NCBI RefSeq assembly: GCF_029784165.1
Contig: NC_073696.1
Coordinates: 250,597,027 to 250,661,026, forward strand
DNA from: Wyeomyia smithii
Taxonomy: Eukaryota > Arthropoda > Insecta > Diptera > Culicidae
Length of the DNA: 64,000 bases
Reading direction: 5' to 3'
Positions 42,403 through 56,164 of this stretch are shown one piece after another. Position numbers and translations under genes: made by a program. The notes beneath the pieces were generated by a model. It worked only from the letters and a program-made list of their open reading frames with translations. It was not told where the DNA came from and ran no database searches. How positions within the stretch are numbered: the first letter of the stretch is position 1; the number at the start of each line of letters is the position of its first letter.

Positions 42403-42695
42403 AAAAACTACCAATAAAACAATATAGTACGCAAGCCTGGGGGACTTATGCGGTCTCGATCAACTAGATTAGTTGAGAGAATTCGTTATCGATATTGTTT
42501 TTGGCACATTTTGCATGTGTAGGAGAGTTACAACGATACACCGTGCCCCAGTGCTGAGTCGAGAAAATTTCCAGCTCGAAAAGATCCTCGACCTGATCGG
42601 AAATCGAACCCGATATCACAACCGTGTGAGAGAGCTAGCCGACCGACATCGCTAACCACAGAACCACGGGGACCACACCAAAAAAAAACTACCAA
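42403..42695 (-). mobile_element. tRNA-derived SINE, copy 2
   Basis: The body, about 42415-42683, is homologous to the copy at 38802-39058 along its length. Box B has one change (GGTTCGATTTC). A short repeat AAAAACTACCAA at 42403-42414 and 42684-42695 fits a target duplication, though similar text recurs nearby (about 42715). Confidence 0.7.
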
Positions 42696-45600
42696 AACGA
42701 CCGAAACGGGGAAAAACTACCAATACGACCAAATTTAGTACTTCTACCCTACTAATTAGTGAATATCGGCAAAGTTTTTTCGTATCAGAGACTGTCACGT
42801 CGAGTTGATTCGCTATTTGGCGTAAAGAGTCTCAAGGATATTTTATTGTTAGATAGGCACCAACTATCTAATCTAACTGGAAAATTAAATACCCAACACC
42901 TCACGCAAATTCCTCGCTCTCTCACTCCGACTCTGGCATATTCAAAAACCTATCCAGAACAGTGAAAGACATAAGTTCTGCTGCCATTTTCAGGACTATT
43001 CATGCTCCGTTCTCGCTCGGTTCGGCACGAACTCAACGACGTTTTGCTGTCCTGTTCTGACGCCCGGCAGTGTGTGCGAAACTGTTCTAGATGACCCAAC
43101 CAGGCTGGCAGTCAGAGTCTCCGCTGTTTGGCAGCCGTTACCGTTGTGTCATAAAGGTGGAGGTGTCGAACATGTTCGGACGGGTTCGCCGCGGTTCAGA
43201 AACTCAAATCGGAGGATAAGTGGAAAAAGTGCACTTTTTCCAGTGATTTAGTGGAACCAATCGAAATTCATCCAAGGGTGATTCCAGAGGTCGCATTTGA
43301 ATTACGTCGCTTGAGCAACCTACGAATATGCAAGCGGCATTTTGCTGCATGAAGCAATTCCTAACTAGGCTGACAAGTGCGAAAAAATCAATGGAGAATA
43401 ATTAATCAGAAGCAATCAGAAAACGTCAAAATCGATTCGATGCTCCAATCCGGAAGACTGTGTGTGTCTGTGTGCATTGTTTTATTTTTCTTTTCATTCT
43501 CAGCACAGTGTAAGTTTTCATTCTGTTTCGTTCACTCCTGACTGAATTGTGCCTCTATACGCAATTGTTTCTAGTGTTAGTTCTTTTTCTTCGCGCTGAC
43601 AGGTTGTACGGTGGTGATAGTTTGTTCGCCTATTCGATGTTCCGCTCACGAACACCAGAGCCGCTCCGAGCAGAGGTGAAAGAAGAAAACAACAATAACA
43701 ACACGACGAACGCATAGCAGCAGCCAGAATATGATACGTTCATTTACGCACTGATACTCTTGATTCACCTCACATTCTCCAGTCAGGAAAGAAGCAGTGC
43801 TGCTATTCGAACTGGTTTTTAACTGATACTAATTTATACAGCTCTTATCTCGTCCATTTAATCCTAATCACGTATGTATTGTTACATATTTGGAAAAATC
43901 TATGTTCAAAATATGCTACTCTTCTGGCAGCACTGCAATACTCATTCTGGAAAAAAACGAGCCTGTGCTGCACGGTTCTCAAACTATTTCTTCACGTTGC
44001 TGATGTCGGTCAGGTCGTAGTCGTTCATTGGCTCGCTCGCAAGAAGAGCCGTTTTCACCGCTAACCAGTTTTGCTTTATTTGGAAAGTAGCCATCAAATG
44101 GATTGATTCTCTGTACGGACGATGTAGTGGACTCAATTAGGAGTCAACGCGAGAGGACAACGAAACTGCAGGGTATATAACGTGAAAAAGGTTGAGTAAA
44201 ACAAAAAAAGGCAAACCACACCAGTAGTGAAATGATCAAGCGTAGAGAAAATAGTGCGACTGTGTGCACCACGGCAACGATGTAGCGAGAACAAGTGACA
44301 AAAGAATTGGAAATAATAAAACACGACCAAAGCAGAAAAAACGGTTCCAGGCGCGCGCGAGGCATGTCGGTAGCTCGTCTCCTCAGTGCAGGCACGGTTG
44401 GAAGGAAGGTACGCGACCAGGCAGCCAGCAAGAGTCAAGAGCAAAGTGCGAGCAGAGCATACAAGCTCCGTACGATGATCGTTTCCATTGCATAAACATA
44501 CAACCAAGAACCGGACCAGACTGAAAACGACAGAACCTCTGCCAAATAAATTCCAGTTTTCCGTCGACCAGTTAAGCAGATATAGTATCTCTTCGGAGAA
44601 TGGTGCTTATGTTTGTGTGTGGATAATGGTGTGGCATTTTAGGTAAATAACCAGAATCCAAATCAATGAATCGTAGTAGACGGAGTGTTTTTCTTCTTTT
44701 TGTTTCTTTTTGCTCGACTCACATACTCATGCTCTTCCGTTTGTGCTCTCGGGAGCTCTCCTGACTAGCTGACGACGGTGAAAGAAAAATTCTGACGTTG
44801 ACGTTCCTGTCTTCACATCGATGGCGAGGAATTTTTGCACCTCCAGCCTAGAAACAAGCCAGCCAGTTGTGCAGCAGACAAAAAAAAAACAAGTTCAAAT
44901 AATTGTGCGAAAAACAAGTGAAACTCTGAAAAAAGCATATGCTCTAATGGCTTTGCATTGTATTTGAATATACAGTTCTTTTCTCGCGAAAGGGGGAAAA
45001 GGAAGCAATTAGATTTAAAGTAGCAGCAGCAGTAGTAGTGGCGACGGAGCGCAGTGTACCGAGATTGATAATGGTGTAATAAGGTGAGAACGAACAGTGA
45101 AGCAGGCTTGTCGGATTTTTAGAGGTGAACGTTTCAATGAACTCCCTGCTGTTACACGCAAGTAGCATCTGTACCTGGTGTGTAACCAAAGCGAAACTTG
45201 AAAAATCTTTTACAATGGATAGTAATTTCAATGCAAGTGCTAATCGACTATCGTTATTCTTCCCCGGATAGAATGAGACGTTTTCACGTGGGAAGCGTCA
45301 CGTTATTACAGCCCGAAACGGATTAATGTATTTCAATGTCGTGCGTTTTACTGCACGTACAATGGCGGATGAATGTCAGAAGATGTTACTTTACGATTCT
45401 TCCAATCGATTAGGAGTGTTCGTGCGCTGATTGTGTTTGCCTATGTTGGAAAGTTCAGAGCGGCGCCCCAGTTAGAAAAGCGTGATGCGGATATACCCCG
45501 ATATACGATGCTTGTCACATAGTAGTACCAATACCGAATGCAAATTTATCATCCACTTTCATGAGTGAATTAATCATACTTTTAAATATCTAGTTGGTAA

Positions 45601-48600
45601 ACTCAGGACTTGCAGGACTGCTTTACAATGCATTGATTTTTGAACATCACTATATCAGTTCAGCTGAGAGTCCAATTTTCGACTATTCCCAGGTGTCGAA
45701 AAACTCGATTAAAGATAAACATTAGGAACATTGCTAGCCAGGGTCAGATACTCGTGAGAAAAAAAAACATCCGCTGGTAACCTTTGCTCGACATCCAAAC
45801 TCAAAACATTTACACGCTGGAAGCAAAATGCAATATGCAGAATACAGCACTGAACAAGTACAAGAGTGGGACCTTGCAAACACGAGTTCTCATTCATCCG
45901 ACATGGAACCATAGTTTACGTTTCGGCGACGTGATGTTTCTTGAGAAAAAAGCTTTCTGTTTTACAACCCCATTGAGACGCGGTGGTATTGAAAAAAAAA
46001 AAAGGTTCCGTCTCCTTTAATGCATGAATAAAATTTGTACGGTAATTTTGCTATTTTCACTACCGTTAGCCTGCTGCTCATCAAAGGCTGAATGTAATCA
46101 AGCAGAGTGCCCTCCCCAGCTTAGATACTTGAAGGAAAATGTACAGTAAAATATGCTATCCTTTAGTAAAGATTAAGGACTTTTCAAAAATAATAACTGC
46201 AGTGTTAGTGGCTCGAGTTGTCGCTGATTCACGCTCTTCATATAATTACCGCAAATTTAACGTAATTTCTTGTATACTGGCGTTTTTTACATCGCTGTTT
46301 ACTAATTAATGCAGATTGACTGTTAAAGCTGGTGTATTCAAATGCTGGCGAATTCGTCACGCTCTGGAAGACTCGAACGAAGAAAAAACAAAACTAGAGC
46401 GAAAAATGGATGTTTTTTAGAAATATTAGTACAATTTTCTCGCGTTTGACATCCTAATTTAATTCTTTTGACAATTTTGAAAAATTTCAAAATTGTAATA
46501 AATTAGCATGATTTAATAGTTAAAGTAACAATTTTGAAAGTAACCTTTTTCCTTAAAATTATTAAAATATGTTAAACATCTCTATGAAGGCGTTCTGATT
46601 CAATGGGTAGATATCAAGTTACAATTTTCTTTAAAAAAAACCTATTTACTTCTGTTTTGACAGTTTGACAATTTACAACATCTTTTCGTCAAGAACAGTG
46701 AAATCGAATAGCGAATTATATTTAACTTATTTAATAACCCATTCTATTTGATGAGTTGTGCATAATGTGGCCCCTTTGAATCTGGTAGACCCCACAATAA
46801 ATCATTCCCAGCGAGGGTCTAGTATGAAAATCGGTTAATCATCAAAGTAATTGCTGAATGATGCATCGCGTTATGCCAAAGTACATTAAAAAATACATTG
46901 ACACAATCGCAGGCAGAGATGCCAAAGTTCCCATGGTTTTTATCTATTTCAAAAATGTTTTAGAATGTAAAATTTGTTAACTGATGCATCTTCTAAAATT
47001 TTTCAGAATGTTTTCAGTTTAATAAAAGAGAATCCTTTCTATTTCCTTTTCGCACAAACTCAGCCAAATTAATGACATTATGTGATCTGACAAATTTTAT
47101 GTGATTTTGATTGCCTTATCACCTCTGTAGTATTTCAATCACTGTAAGTAAAAATTGACTTTAAAATTGAAGAACGTTTACAGTAAATTCATTGAAGTGA
47201 TAGTACATTAGGGATCCAATTTTTCAATGCTTCAGCATTGTTCCAGATTATTCGAAAATCGTATTGGCAACCCTGATCGCAGGGCCTTGCAGCCCCTGAA
47301 GCGTGTGATAGCAACGCGAAAAGTCAGAGAACCGGGTCTAAAAGCGCTCCACACGTGCTCAGCTATGTGTTCGGATGTGGAACAGATACAAATTACATTG
47401 ACATTGTATCGTGTATTAGGAAACGTCCGGAGCGGAACATCGTAACTTATTTAGATATTCTATTGACTTTGATGGAATTGGCATCTAACTCGAACTTGAT
47501 CTGTTACTACCCTGCTCGTCGGAATGTTTGTATCCATTTCACATTTTAATCGGAGTGTAATGGTAAATTCAAAATTGTAATTAAAACAGTTTGATAGAAA
47601 CACAGAATATTACATGGATGAAGGTATAATTGATCCCAAAGTTCTGTAACCATCATTTGGCAACATCCCATCTGACCAACAGCAAAAAATCAGTTTACGT
47701 CTCACCTGCAGTCCGGGTGTTAATTTAAATCGGAAATTGCACCTGAATGACGACGGCACTTGTACCGTTAGCCACCAACCGACCAACCAACAGGCTCGGG
47801 GCTCAATCGTTTAGGTTCACCACTCTAAACGATGTTCTAACTCAGTCCCCGGCGACCCTCTGCTGTATCGGCCAAAGACGCGATGAAAATGCGACATTAA
47901 CGTTTATATTCAGGGCATGGAGAAATTAGCCCCCGTCGTCGTTGGCGTCGTCCTCTATCGCTAGTCGCCTGCCGGTTTCTTGGTTCTCGTCATCCAGTCC
48001 CGTTGCCGGGTCGCGGAGCGAGCAGTCTAATGAAATGTAAATGTAATTATAATTATTAAGCGAAGCGAAGCGCTTTTTTTCTAATAACTGTCGACACGGT
48101 CGAAGGTAGTGTATTAGTATCTTCTTAGTAAATTGAATCAAGATGGGGCTACACAATGCAAACTAGTAACAGTAGCTGTCTGTCTATTCGCGGTTGTTGA
48201 TAGTTTGCGATGCGACCTCTGCCGGTTGTTTGCTGCAATTACTGTAGTCGAAGATGTTTGAAGAACAACCTGATTTTCCACTTATGGTGAAGTGCTTTTT
48301 TGGCTAGCGGCCTTTTATTATTTCTATTGTCTGTTCTAAATCTAGCCTGAGAACCGCGTCCGTCACCGTATTTGTATAATACGCTCCTTTTACATCACTA
48401 ACTTTAAACCTCGTACACAAGTAATGTGTAGTGTATGTGTGTGCGCGCCCGTTGTACGCAAGCACGTTATGGTATATACCATCTCTAAATATTTATACAC
48501 TTTATTTCAACTCACGCGGCATGTTTACTGCTGTTGTACAATGGCAGAACATGCAGCGACAACAAATAGTCTCTATCGAGGTCGTTCTGTTGCGTGCATC

Positions 48601-49353
48601 GTGGCTTCTACAAGCCCGCTTAGGTTAATGAACGGCCACCGAAATTAAACTCTTTTTTTTTTTGCTCGCCATGGATATCAACGTTAACGATTTTGATGAG
48701 TCCGCTCTTACGTGGTTTGGTTTTTTTTTTCATCCACTTGAGAACTTGAACACAATCAACGCAAGCGCCACTGAGTTGAGAAATATATGATAACGGTTTT
48801 GCAAGCAAGTTGAATATCTGCCTGGGGATTGGAGAATGGGAACCCCGGCACTGCGAATCGCATCTTTATTCTATTTTGTTTTAAACATTCATCTTCTTTT
48901 ATACTATAGTAACTGCTGAATGCATCCTAATGCTTGGAAATTATTCTACTCTTTAGTCATTTCAAAATAATATAGCAGACATCGTCAACCGTTTTTACAG
49001 ATTTTTTACGTGAAATTCTCAACGCACGTTTTTTTCGAGGCTTATAAATGCGGTTTCGAGATTTTACCGTTCGTGTTTTTCAAACTAGGTTTTTCGATTT
49101 TGGTAGTTATGCTTTTATGATTTTGTCTTTTGAATTTTTGGGTCGTTTCATCTGCAAGTCTGCTTTATGTTTGTTTAGATATATACCGATTTATTCGTTT
49201 TCTTATTCGATATTCTATTCCAGTTTCTACCTGGCAATGTTATTCGAGATTCTGCTTCGGCGTGTTTGAAGCAAACTACTGCTCATGTTAAAAAAACCGT
49301 AAGGTATCGATTTTCTCCAAAATCACACTTTCTGTTTTAATAATACTTACCAG
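42696..49353. other. Long noncoding stretch without recognised features
   Basis: No protein frame with family features. 43.5-45.2 kb is richer in CpG, with tracts such as GTGCGAAAAACAAGTGAAA that look like insect 5' UTR sequence, and a TATA-like GGGTATATAACG at about 44171. A promoter or untranslated exon of a neighbouring gene is possible but unsupported. The rest is AT-rich. Confidence 0.35.
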
Positions 49354-52300
49354 TCAGCTCCAGGCCGAAGTGTCCCTTGCTGTTCGAAGAAGTCGTCTCC
49401 ATTCAACTCGGTCCATGGCTGCAGCTCGCCAGCCATGTCGTCTGCGGAGGCCCCGCAGGTCGTCTTCCACTTGATCGAGCCACCTTGCTCGCTGCGCGCC
49501 CCGTCGCCTTGTTCCAGTCGGGTTGTTATCAAGAACCATTTTCACCGGGTTGTCGTCCGACATCCTAACGACATGCCCAGCCCACCGTAGTCTCCCGATT
49601 TTCGCCGTTTGAACGATGAGTGGTTCTCCAAGCAGCTGATGCAACTCGTGGTTCATCCGCCTCCGCCATAATCCATCTTCCATCTGCACTCCACCACAGA
49701 TGGTACGTAACACCTTTCGTTCGAAAACCCCAAGGGCGCGTTGGTCCTCCACGAGCATGGTCCAGGTTTCGTGGCCGTAGAGGACTACCGGTCTGATAAG
49801 TGTTTTGTAGATGGTTAACTTCGTGCGGCGGCGGATTTTATCCGAGCGGAGTGTCCTCCGGAGTCCAAAGTAGGCACGATTTCCTGCCATAAGGCGTCGA
49901 CGAATTTCTCTGCTGGTGTCGTTATCAGCAGTCACCAGTGAGCCCAGGTACACAAACTCGTCTACCACCTCGATTTCATCACCGCTAATATGAATTCGTG
50001 GCGGGAGGTTGACACTGTCTTCTCTGGAACCTTTTCCTCTCATGTACTTGGTCTTCGATGCGTTTATGGCCAGTCCAATTCGTCCGGCTTCAGCCTTCAG
50101 TCTGATGTACGTCTCCGTCATCTTTTCAAGGGTTCGTGCTACAATATCAATGTCATCGGCGAAGCCAAAGAGCTGAACAGACCTTCTAAAAATCGTGCCA
50201 CTCGTGTCGATACCAGCCCTACGTATCACACCTTCCAAAGCGATGTTGAATAGCAAGCACGATAATCCATCACCTTGCCGTAACCCTCTTCGAGATTCGA
50301 AGGGACTCGAGAGTGTCCCCGAAACTCGAACTACGCACATCACCCGATCCATCGTCTACTTGACCAACCGTGTCAGTTTATCCGGAAAGCCGTAATCGTG
50401 CATAATCTGCCATAGCTGGTCTCGAACGATTGTGTCGTATGCCGATTTAAAATCGATGAACAAGTGATGTGTGGGCACGTTATACTCACGGCACTTCTGT
50501 AGGACCTGCCGTGCCGCGAATATTTGGTCCGTGGTGGCGCGGGCACTCATAAATCCCGCTTGGTATTGCCCCACGAATTCCCTTGCAAACGGTGATAGTC
50601 GACGGCACAAAATTTGAGAGAGTACCTTGTAGGCGGCGTTCAGCAACGTGATTGCGCGGTAGTTGCAGCAATCCAACTTGTCGCCTTTTTTGTAGATGGG
50701 GCACACTGTGCCCTCCATCCACTCCTCCGGTATTACCTCCTCCTCCCAAATCTTGGCAATAACCCAGTGTAGCGCCTTAGCCAGTGATTCACCACCGTGT
50801 TTTAACAGCTCGCTGGGGAGTTGGTCAGCTCCAGCGGCTTTATTGTTTTTCAGCCGGCCGATCTCCTCTCTAACCTCCTGGAGGTCAGGGGCTGGGATTC
50901 TGCCGTCATCTGCGCGTACACCGAGATCTACTACCACTCCGTCGTCGTCCTCTGCTACATCGCCATTAAGGTGCTCATCGTAGTACTGCTTCCACCTGTC
51001 AATCACCTCACACATGTTCGTGAGAAGGTTGCCGCCCAGGTCCCTGCACATGTCGGCTTGTGGCACATAGCCTTTGCGGGAACAGTTCAGCTTCTCGTAG
51101 AACTTTCGTGTGTCATTCGCACGGTACAGTGCCTCCATCGCATCGCGATCTCGATCTTCCTCCTGGCGCTTCTTCTTCCGTAAGACCGTGTTTTGCCGGT
51201 TCCGTGCGCGTCGGTAGCGCTTCACGTTCGCCCTCGTTTGGTGTTGCAGCATTCTCGCTCGTGCTGCATTCTTCTCTTCCACTAACTGCTTGCACTCGTC
51301 GTCAAACCAGTCGTTTCTCTTGTTCGGAGCCATAGTACCAAGCGCCGCTACAGCAGTAATACCTATGGCTGATCGAATGTCCCTCCAGCCATCTTCAAGA
51401 GTAGCTGCGCCAAGCTGCTCTTCCGTTGGTAATGCTGCTTCCAGCTGCTGCGCGTACTCCCGTGCAACCTCGGCGTCCCGTAGTTGCCCGATGTTTGGTC
51501 GCGGTGGGCGACTTTGACGCGTGTTTCGCACCGTCGAAAGTTTTGAGCGCATGCATACTGCAACAAGGTAATGGTCCGAATCAATATTCGCACTGCGGTA
51601 GGTGCGAACGTTGATGACGTCAGAGAAGAGTTTACAATCGATTAGAACGTGGTCGATTTGGTTCTCCACTTGTAAGTCAGGTGATCTCCAGGTGGCTTTG
51701 TGGATGTCTTTGCGGGGGATGAAGGTACTTCTGACTACCATACCGCGGGAGGCTGCAAAGTGCACACATCGTTTGCCGTTATCATTTGATGCGGCGTGCA
51801 GGCTATTCGGCCCTATCACCGGTCTGTACATTGCCTCCCGTCCTATCTGAGCGTTCATATCACCGATGACGATCTTAACGTCCCGTTGTGGACAGCTATC
51901 ATACACCTGCTCCAGCTGCGCATAAAACGCTTCTTTCTCATCGTCGGCTCTTCCTTCGTGTGGGCAGTGCACGTTGATGATGCTGTAGTTGAAGAACCGG
52001 CCCTTAATTCTCAACTTACACATCCTCGCACTGATCGGCTGCCACCCGATCACGCGTTGGCGTATCCTACCCAGCACTATAAAGCCCGTTCCAAGCTCGT
52101 TGGTAATGCCACAGCTCTGATAAAAGGTAGCCTCTCGATGTCCGCTTTTCCATACCTTCTGTCCCGACCAGCAAAGTTCCTGCAGTGCTACGATTTCGAA
52201 GTTGCGTGGATTTAGTTCATCATATATGATCCTGTCGCAGCCGTGAAAGCCTAACGATCTGCAGTTCCATGTACCGAGTTTCCAATCGTAGTCCTTATTT

Positions 52301-52419
52301 CGTCGCCTAGGTCTGTGCCGAATGTTCCGATCCGTATTAACTTCTTCGATATTTGCAACATTTGGTGTTTTCCGGGGCGGCTTGTTGGGCCTTCCCCAAC
52401 CCCCTGTCTCGCCGGAGAG
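49354..52419 (-). pseudogene. RTE endonuclease-RT polyprotein with one nonsense codon
   Basis: About 1,020 codons read in one frame from 52419 down to 49354; the upstream stop is at 52420-52422 and no ATG is obvious at the start. Endonuclease motifs: KLGTWNCRSLG, LQELCW, GDMNAQIG, QIDHVLI and SDHYLV. Linker, then RT blocks: NNKAAGADQLPSELLKHGG, CPIYKKGDKLDCCNYRAI, YQAGFMSARATTDQIF, HLFIDFKSAYDTI, GLRQGDGLSCLLF and FADD at about 50157-50168. The C-terminal RTE region (GHVVRMSDDNPVK) is complete. The only lesion I find is TAG at 50356-50358, between the RT palm blocks. Confidence 0.82.
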
Positions 52420-52545
52420 TCATCGTGTCAGCTCTGATTAGAGTCCCACGCTGACACCAGGACGTTGATCAGCCGCTCCTAACATGGAGATCAGACGCTG
52501 TTTTGAGCCGCACCATCCTGGTGGACAGATGCTCGGGTTGGCGAT
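49354..52545 (-). mobile_element. JAM1-like RTE-clade retrotransposon, nearly intact
   Basis: Single long frame on the minus strand preceded by a GC-rich 5' region (52420-52545) and followed by a very short 3' end, the compact layout of RTE elements. The 5' boundary is approximate. JAM1 is the RTE-clade element known from Aedes; assignment is by motif and architecture. Confidence 0.75.
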
Positions 52546-52649
52546 GTTTTAATAATATGTTTTGTAAAAAACTGCAAAAAATACTAAAAAAAATGTAAGG
52601 GCTGTAATTTGATAACTTATTCAGTGATGAATCATTCGATAGTTACTTA

Positions 52650-53795
52650 CCTTACCAATCCAACGCGAGCCGTGGTGTCTCGTCAACATGTTTTTCCGGT
52701 GCGGGTAGGGTTGTTGAAGAAAAGCGATTTCACAGAGTTGTCGTTCGGCATCCTCAGGACATGACCGGCCCACCGCAGCCTATTGACTTTCGCCAAGTGT
52801 ACAAGCGTACAACTTACAAATCATGCACGTTCTCTTTTTTTCGTCGTCCGTCTGTTCCACCGCAGATGGTCCGCAGCACCTCCCGTGCGAAAATTCCAAG
52901 GCGTTCAAGTCCTCCGCGAGAAGCTTTGTTGTCTTGATTCCGTAGAGAACTACCCGTCTTCTTTGTATTATGTACATACAGCGTCATCTTAGTGCGTCGA
53001 CGCACTCGATTCGATCGACGAGTCTTTCGAAGTGCAAAGTAGGTACGATTTCCAGCCTGGATGCGTCTCTGGATATATTTGCTTGTGTTATTGTTGGCGG
53101 TCTCCAGTGACCCCAAAAACTCGAAGTCGTCGACCACCTCAAGCTCATCGCTGTCTACAGAGACTTGAGATGAAAGGCTGATGTAGTTTTCCTTGTAGCC
53201 TCTCGCATGTTTCGAAAAACATTTTTGCGCATTTGTCTGCAGTCCGATTTATCTTGCTTCGGTTTTCAGTCGGGTGTAAGTCTCCTCCGACGTAGTATTC
53301 GCGACATTTCTGTAAGATTTTTGGATTGAAAAGATCTGGTCCGTGTTAGCGTGGCTCCCATAAAAACCCGCTTGAAACTAGCCTACAAACCTTCTGGTGG
53401 AGGATGATAAATGACGTAACAAGATCGGCCAGAGTAATTTAAGACGGCATTGATAAGCGAGATGCCGCGGTAGTTGCGACACTCCAGCTCATCGCCCTTC
53501 GTAGATAAGGCAGAAAACTGCGTCCATTCACTCGTCTGGTAGCTTCTCTTCTTCCAAATTCTGAAAATGACCGAGTTCAGCGAGCTAGCCAGTGCCTCTC
53601 TACCATGCTTAAAGAGCTCGCTCGGCAGTCCGTCTTTGTCAACGACTTTGTTGTTCTTCAGCTTCCCAAATTCACAACAAACTTCATGAACTTTGGGGTC
53701 TGGTAATCGGTCATATGCTGCTGGTGCTCCTTGATCAATCTGCTGGCTGGCGCTCCCCCATTTAGGTGTCTATTGAAGTACTTCCACCTGTCGAA
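52650..53795 (-). pseudogene. Decayed RTE-clade RT copy
   Basis: Minus-strand reading gives KVVDKDGLPSELFKHGREALA near 53640, CRNYRGISLINAV near 53475, then after loss of the catalytic FADD region a C-terminal part (GSLETANNNTSKYIQRRIQ, EVLRTICGG) at 53137-52814. Many frameshifts and an internal deletion. It sits head-to-tail directly upstream of the nearly intact RTE and is bounded on the other side by a plus-strand RT remnant. Confidence 0.7.
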
Positions 53796-54680
53796 TTCAA
53801 TAATTATTTCACGACTATTGGTCTAAGTTTAGCCAACACATTGCAAAGTAATAGGGACTTTGACAAATTCAACACTATCGACCCGGATCAGCCATCCTTG
53901 TTTTTGGAACCAATTTCGGAAATAGAAATTTAGTTCAGAATTTAGTAGTATATCATGCAGAATATTTAACCTATCTGTATCAATTGCGGAATTTACAAAT
54001 TGCCTCAAAATATCCAGAGTAGTTCCAATTTTTAAAGGTGGTTATCCTGAAAATATGACTAACTATAGACCAATTTCGACAATCTCGATTTTTAGCAAAA
54101 TGTTTGGAAAGTTATTAACAAAACTTGTCACAAACCTCGTGAACCGCAACAATGTTCTGTATAAAAATCAATTCGGATTTTAAGAGGATTCTAGCACGGA
54201 ACCAGCATGCATTGAATCAGTAGATGATATCCTCAACGCGTTTGATTGAAAATATATAGTAGGTAGTCTATTTATCGATCTACATCAAGCATTCGATACA
54301 ATTGATCACGCCATACTCGCATCTAAACTGGAACTACTAGAAATGAGAGAATTAGCAGGTGATTCAATCACAAGTTATTTACTATTTAAGTGATTTCTCA
54401 GTTTGTGTAAATAAGTAACTTGCGCAAAAGACTGCCGATTGCTGTTGGTGTGCCGCATGAAAGTAGCTTAGGTCACATGCTGTTTTTGCTATATATTAAC
54501 GATATTGGAAACCTTCCTCTGAAAGGAAAATTAAGGTTGTTCGCTGATGATGCAGCGTGCTTCTATAATGCCAAAGACGTCTCTGCTATTCCAACGGTCG
54601 TGGTTGTGCGTGTTGCCAAAATTGAACAGGATCTGAACCATAGATTCCTATTCATGATTGGAGCAAAATTGATATGATAG
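53796..54680 (+). pseudogene. Decayed CR1/L2-like reverse transcriptase
   Basis: Plus-strand pieces FNNYFTTIGLSLANTL, VVPIFKGGYPENMTNYRPI, NVLYKNQFGF, LFIDLHQAFDTIDHA (catalytic Asp), IAVGVPHESSLGHMLF and FADDAACFYN near 54540, with several stops and frameshifts. The SSLGHMLF block is a decayed form of GSxLGPxLF. Endonuclease and C-terminus are absent. Confidence 0.65.
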
Positions 54681-54806
54681 ATCTTTTTACATGGATTAGC
54701 TGCTTTCGCAATTATTTCCAAATGAAATATCCAAAGCATAATACATTTTGAAAGTATTAACTTTATTGAAGATTCTGCCTCGTTGCTTATTTTTATATAT
54801 AGCGTT

Positions 54807-54943
54807 ATTTTTATATTTTGAGCGATTCTGGCCAAAAATGCGATCCACTCCCCGCAAAAGGGGGATGATCAGCGAGATTTTTATATTTTGGTCGGTTCTG
54901 ACCAAAAATGCGATTCTCTCCCTGCAATAGGGGGAGGATCATG
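54807..54943. repeat. Two tandem units of about 70 bp
   Basis: ATTTTTATATTTTG begins at 54807 and again at 54877; both units continue with a GATTCTGGCC/GGTTCTGACC segment, CAAAAATGCGAT and a GCAA-AGGGGGA-GATCA segment. Identity about 80 percent by eye. Confidence 0.6.
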
Positions 54944-56164
54944 TTAATTTTGTTGTTAATGTATCTCTGAGTATCACCTACACTTTTGATATTACGTTCA
55001 ACAGGTTTCAAATAAGTTAATCCTACGTTGAGATAATCCTTTTCCAGTATTTTATTGTACGGGAAATGGGGCAAAATTAACACGTTGCTGACATTTTACG
55101 TGAATCAGATACCTACCAGTCAATTTCTGAGACTCTTCCTCAATATCCTTCAAAGCTCTACATACTTAATATTACTTTGCTCTGTGAAATATATAATTAA
55201 AACCATGCCAAAACTACTTTCGTAGAATCATCGTTTTGATGTCAGTTTTTGTCCGGTTTAAAATCTGTTTTTTAAGATGGGTTAGATAATGCTATTATGT
55301 GGACAAACTCCTAGAATTTTGATATTTCGCTTTTAAAAAAACATTGAAAATTTTCGATTTTTTTTTAAATCCAAAACTGCGCCAGGTGAAATAGGCCCAA
55401 ACTCGGGGAAATTTGTTTTTGCATCGAAATACATAAAAAAAATCACATATGGAAGCTCCCTAGTAACAATATTGGTTTTATCAAAGTTTTGTGGTGCTCA
55501 CCAAAACAGTTTTGTTACTTGGGCCAAGACAGGAAAAAGTAAAATTTTGTTGCATTGTGTAATATATACCGTGAAATGAGATGGAAGTAATCATCTCAAA
55601 ATTTTAACACCATTGCACAATGGTCCAGAAACAAAATTAATGGGAAATTTTGGGTCTAGAGCTCTATAGCAATATTTTAGAGAAAGACTTTCTACTACAA
55701 AATTGTTACGTAAGATAAAGTGCTTGTTATGAAATTATGAAAACAACCGATTTTTATGGAAAAATATATTTTTCACTCTAACTTTTTCATTTCAATTTTC
55801 ACCGTAAAACTGTCTTTGAACGACTTTTAGAGCTTTTTTAAATGAAAAAGTTTGCAATGCTGTCATCGTGAATATCTAAATTCCACTGAATAAATTTTTA
55901 AAAATATGTTATTTTTCATATTTGAATTTAAAATTTCTAAATATGACAAAAATTTCAATAATTTTATATTATACATGTAAAGCACACAGATTTTTTTTTG
56001 GTATTTTTTCTGAAAACTGGAAATAATTATCTTCAAATTGATCCAAATGGATCGTAAATTGATCAACTGGTTCGAAAGTTACGAATTTTTCAAAATAAAA
56101 TACATCGAATGGAGCCGTTTTTATGGTCACCCTATTTCGAAACTAATCGCCCTAACGATGAACC
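54944..56164. other. Noncoding AT-rich stretch
   Basis: No gene or repeat recognised. Confidence 0.4.

Noticed and set aside
43500..45240. Promoter or first exon of a host gene
   Set aside because: CpG-richer with 5'-UTR-like text, but no splice site plus coding continuation could be supported; left as an unannotated noncoding stretch.
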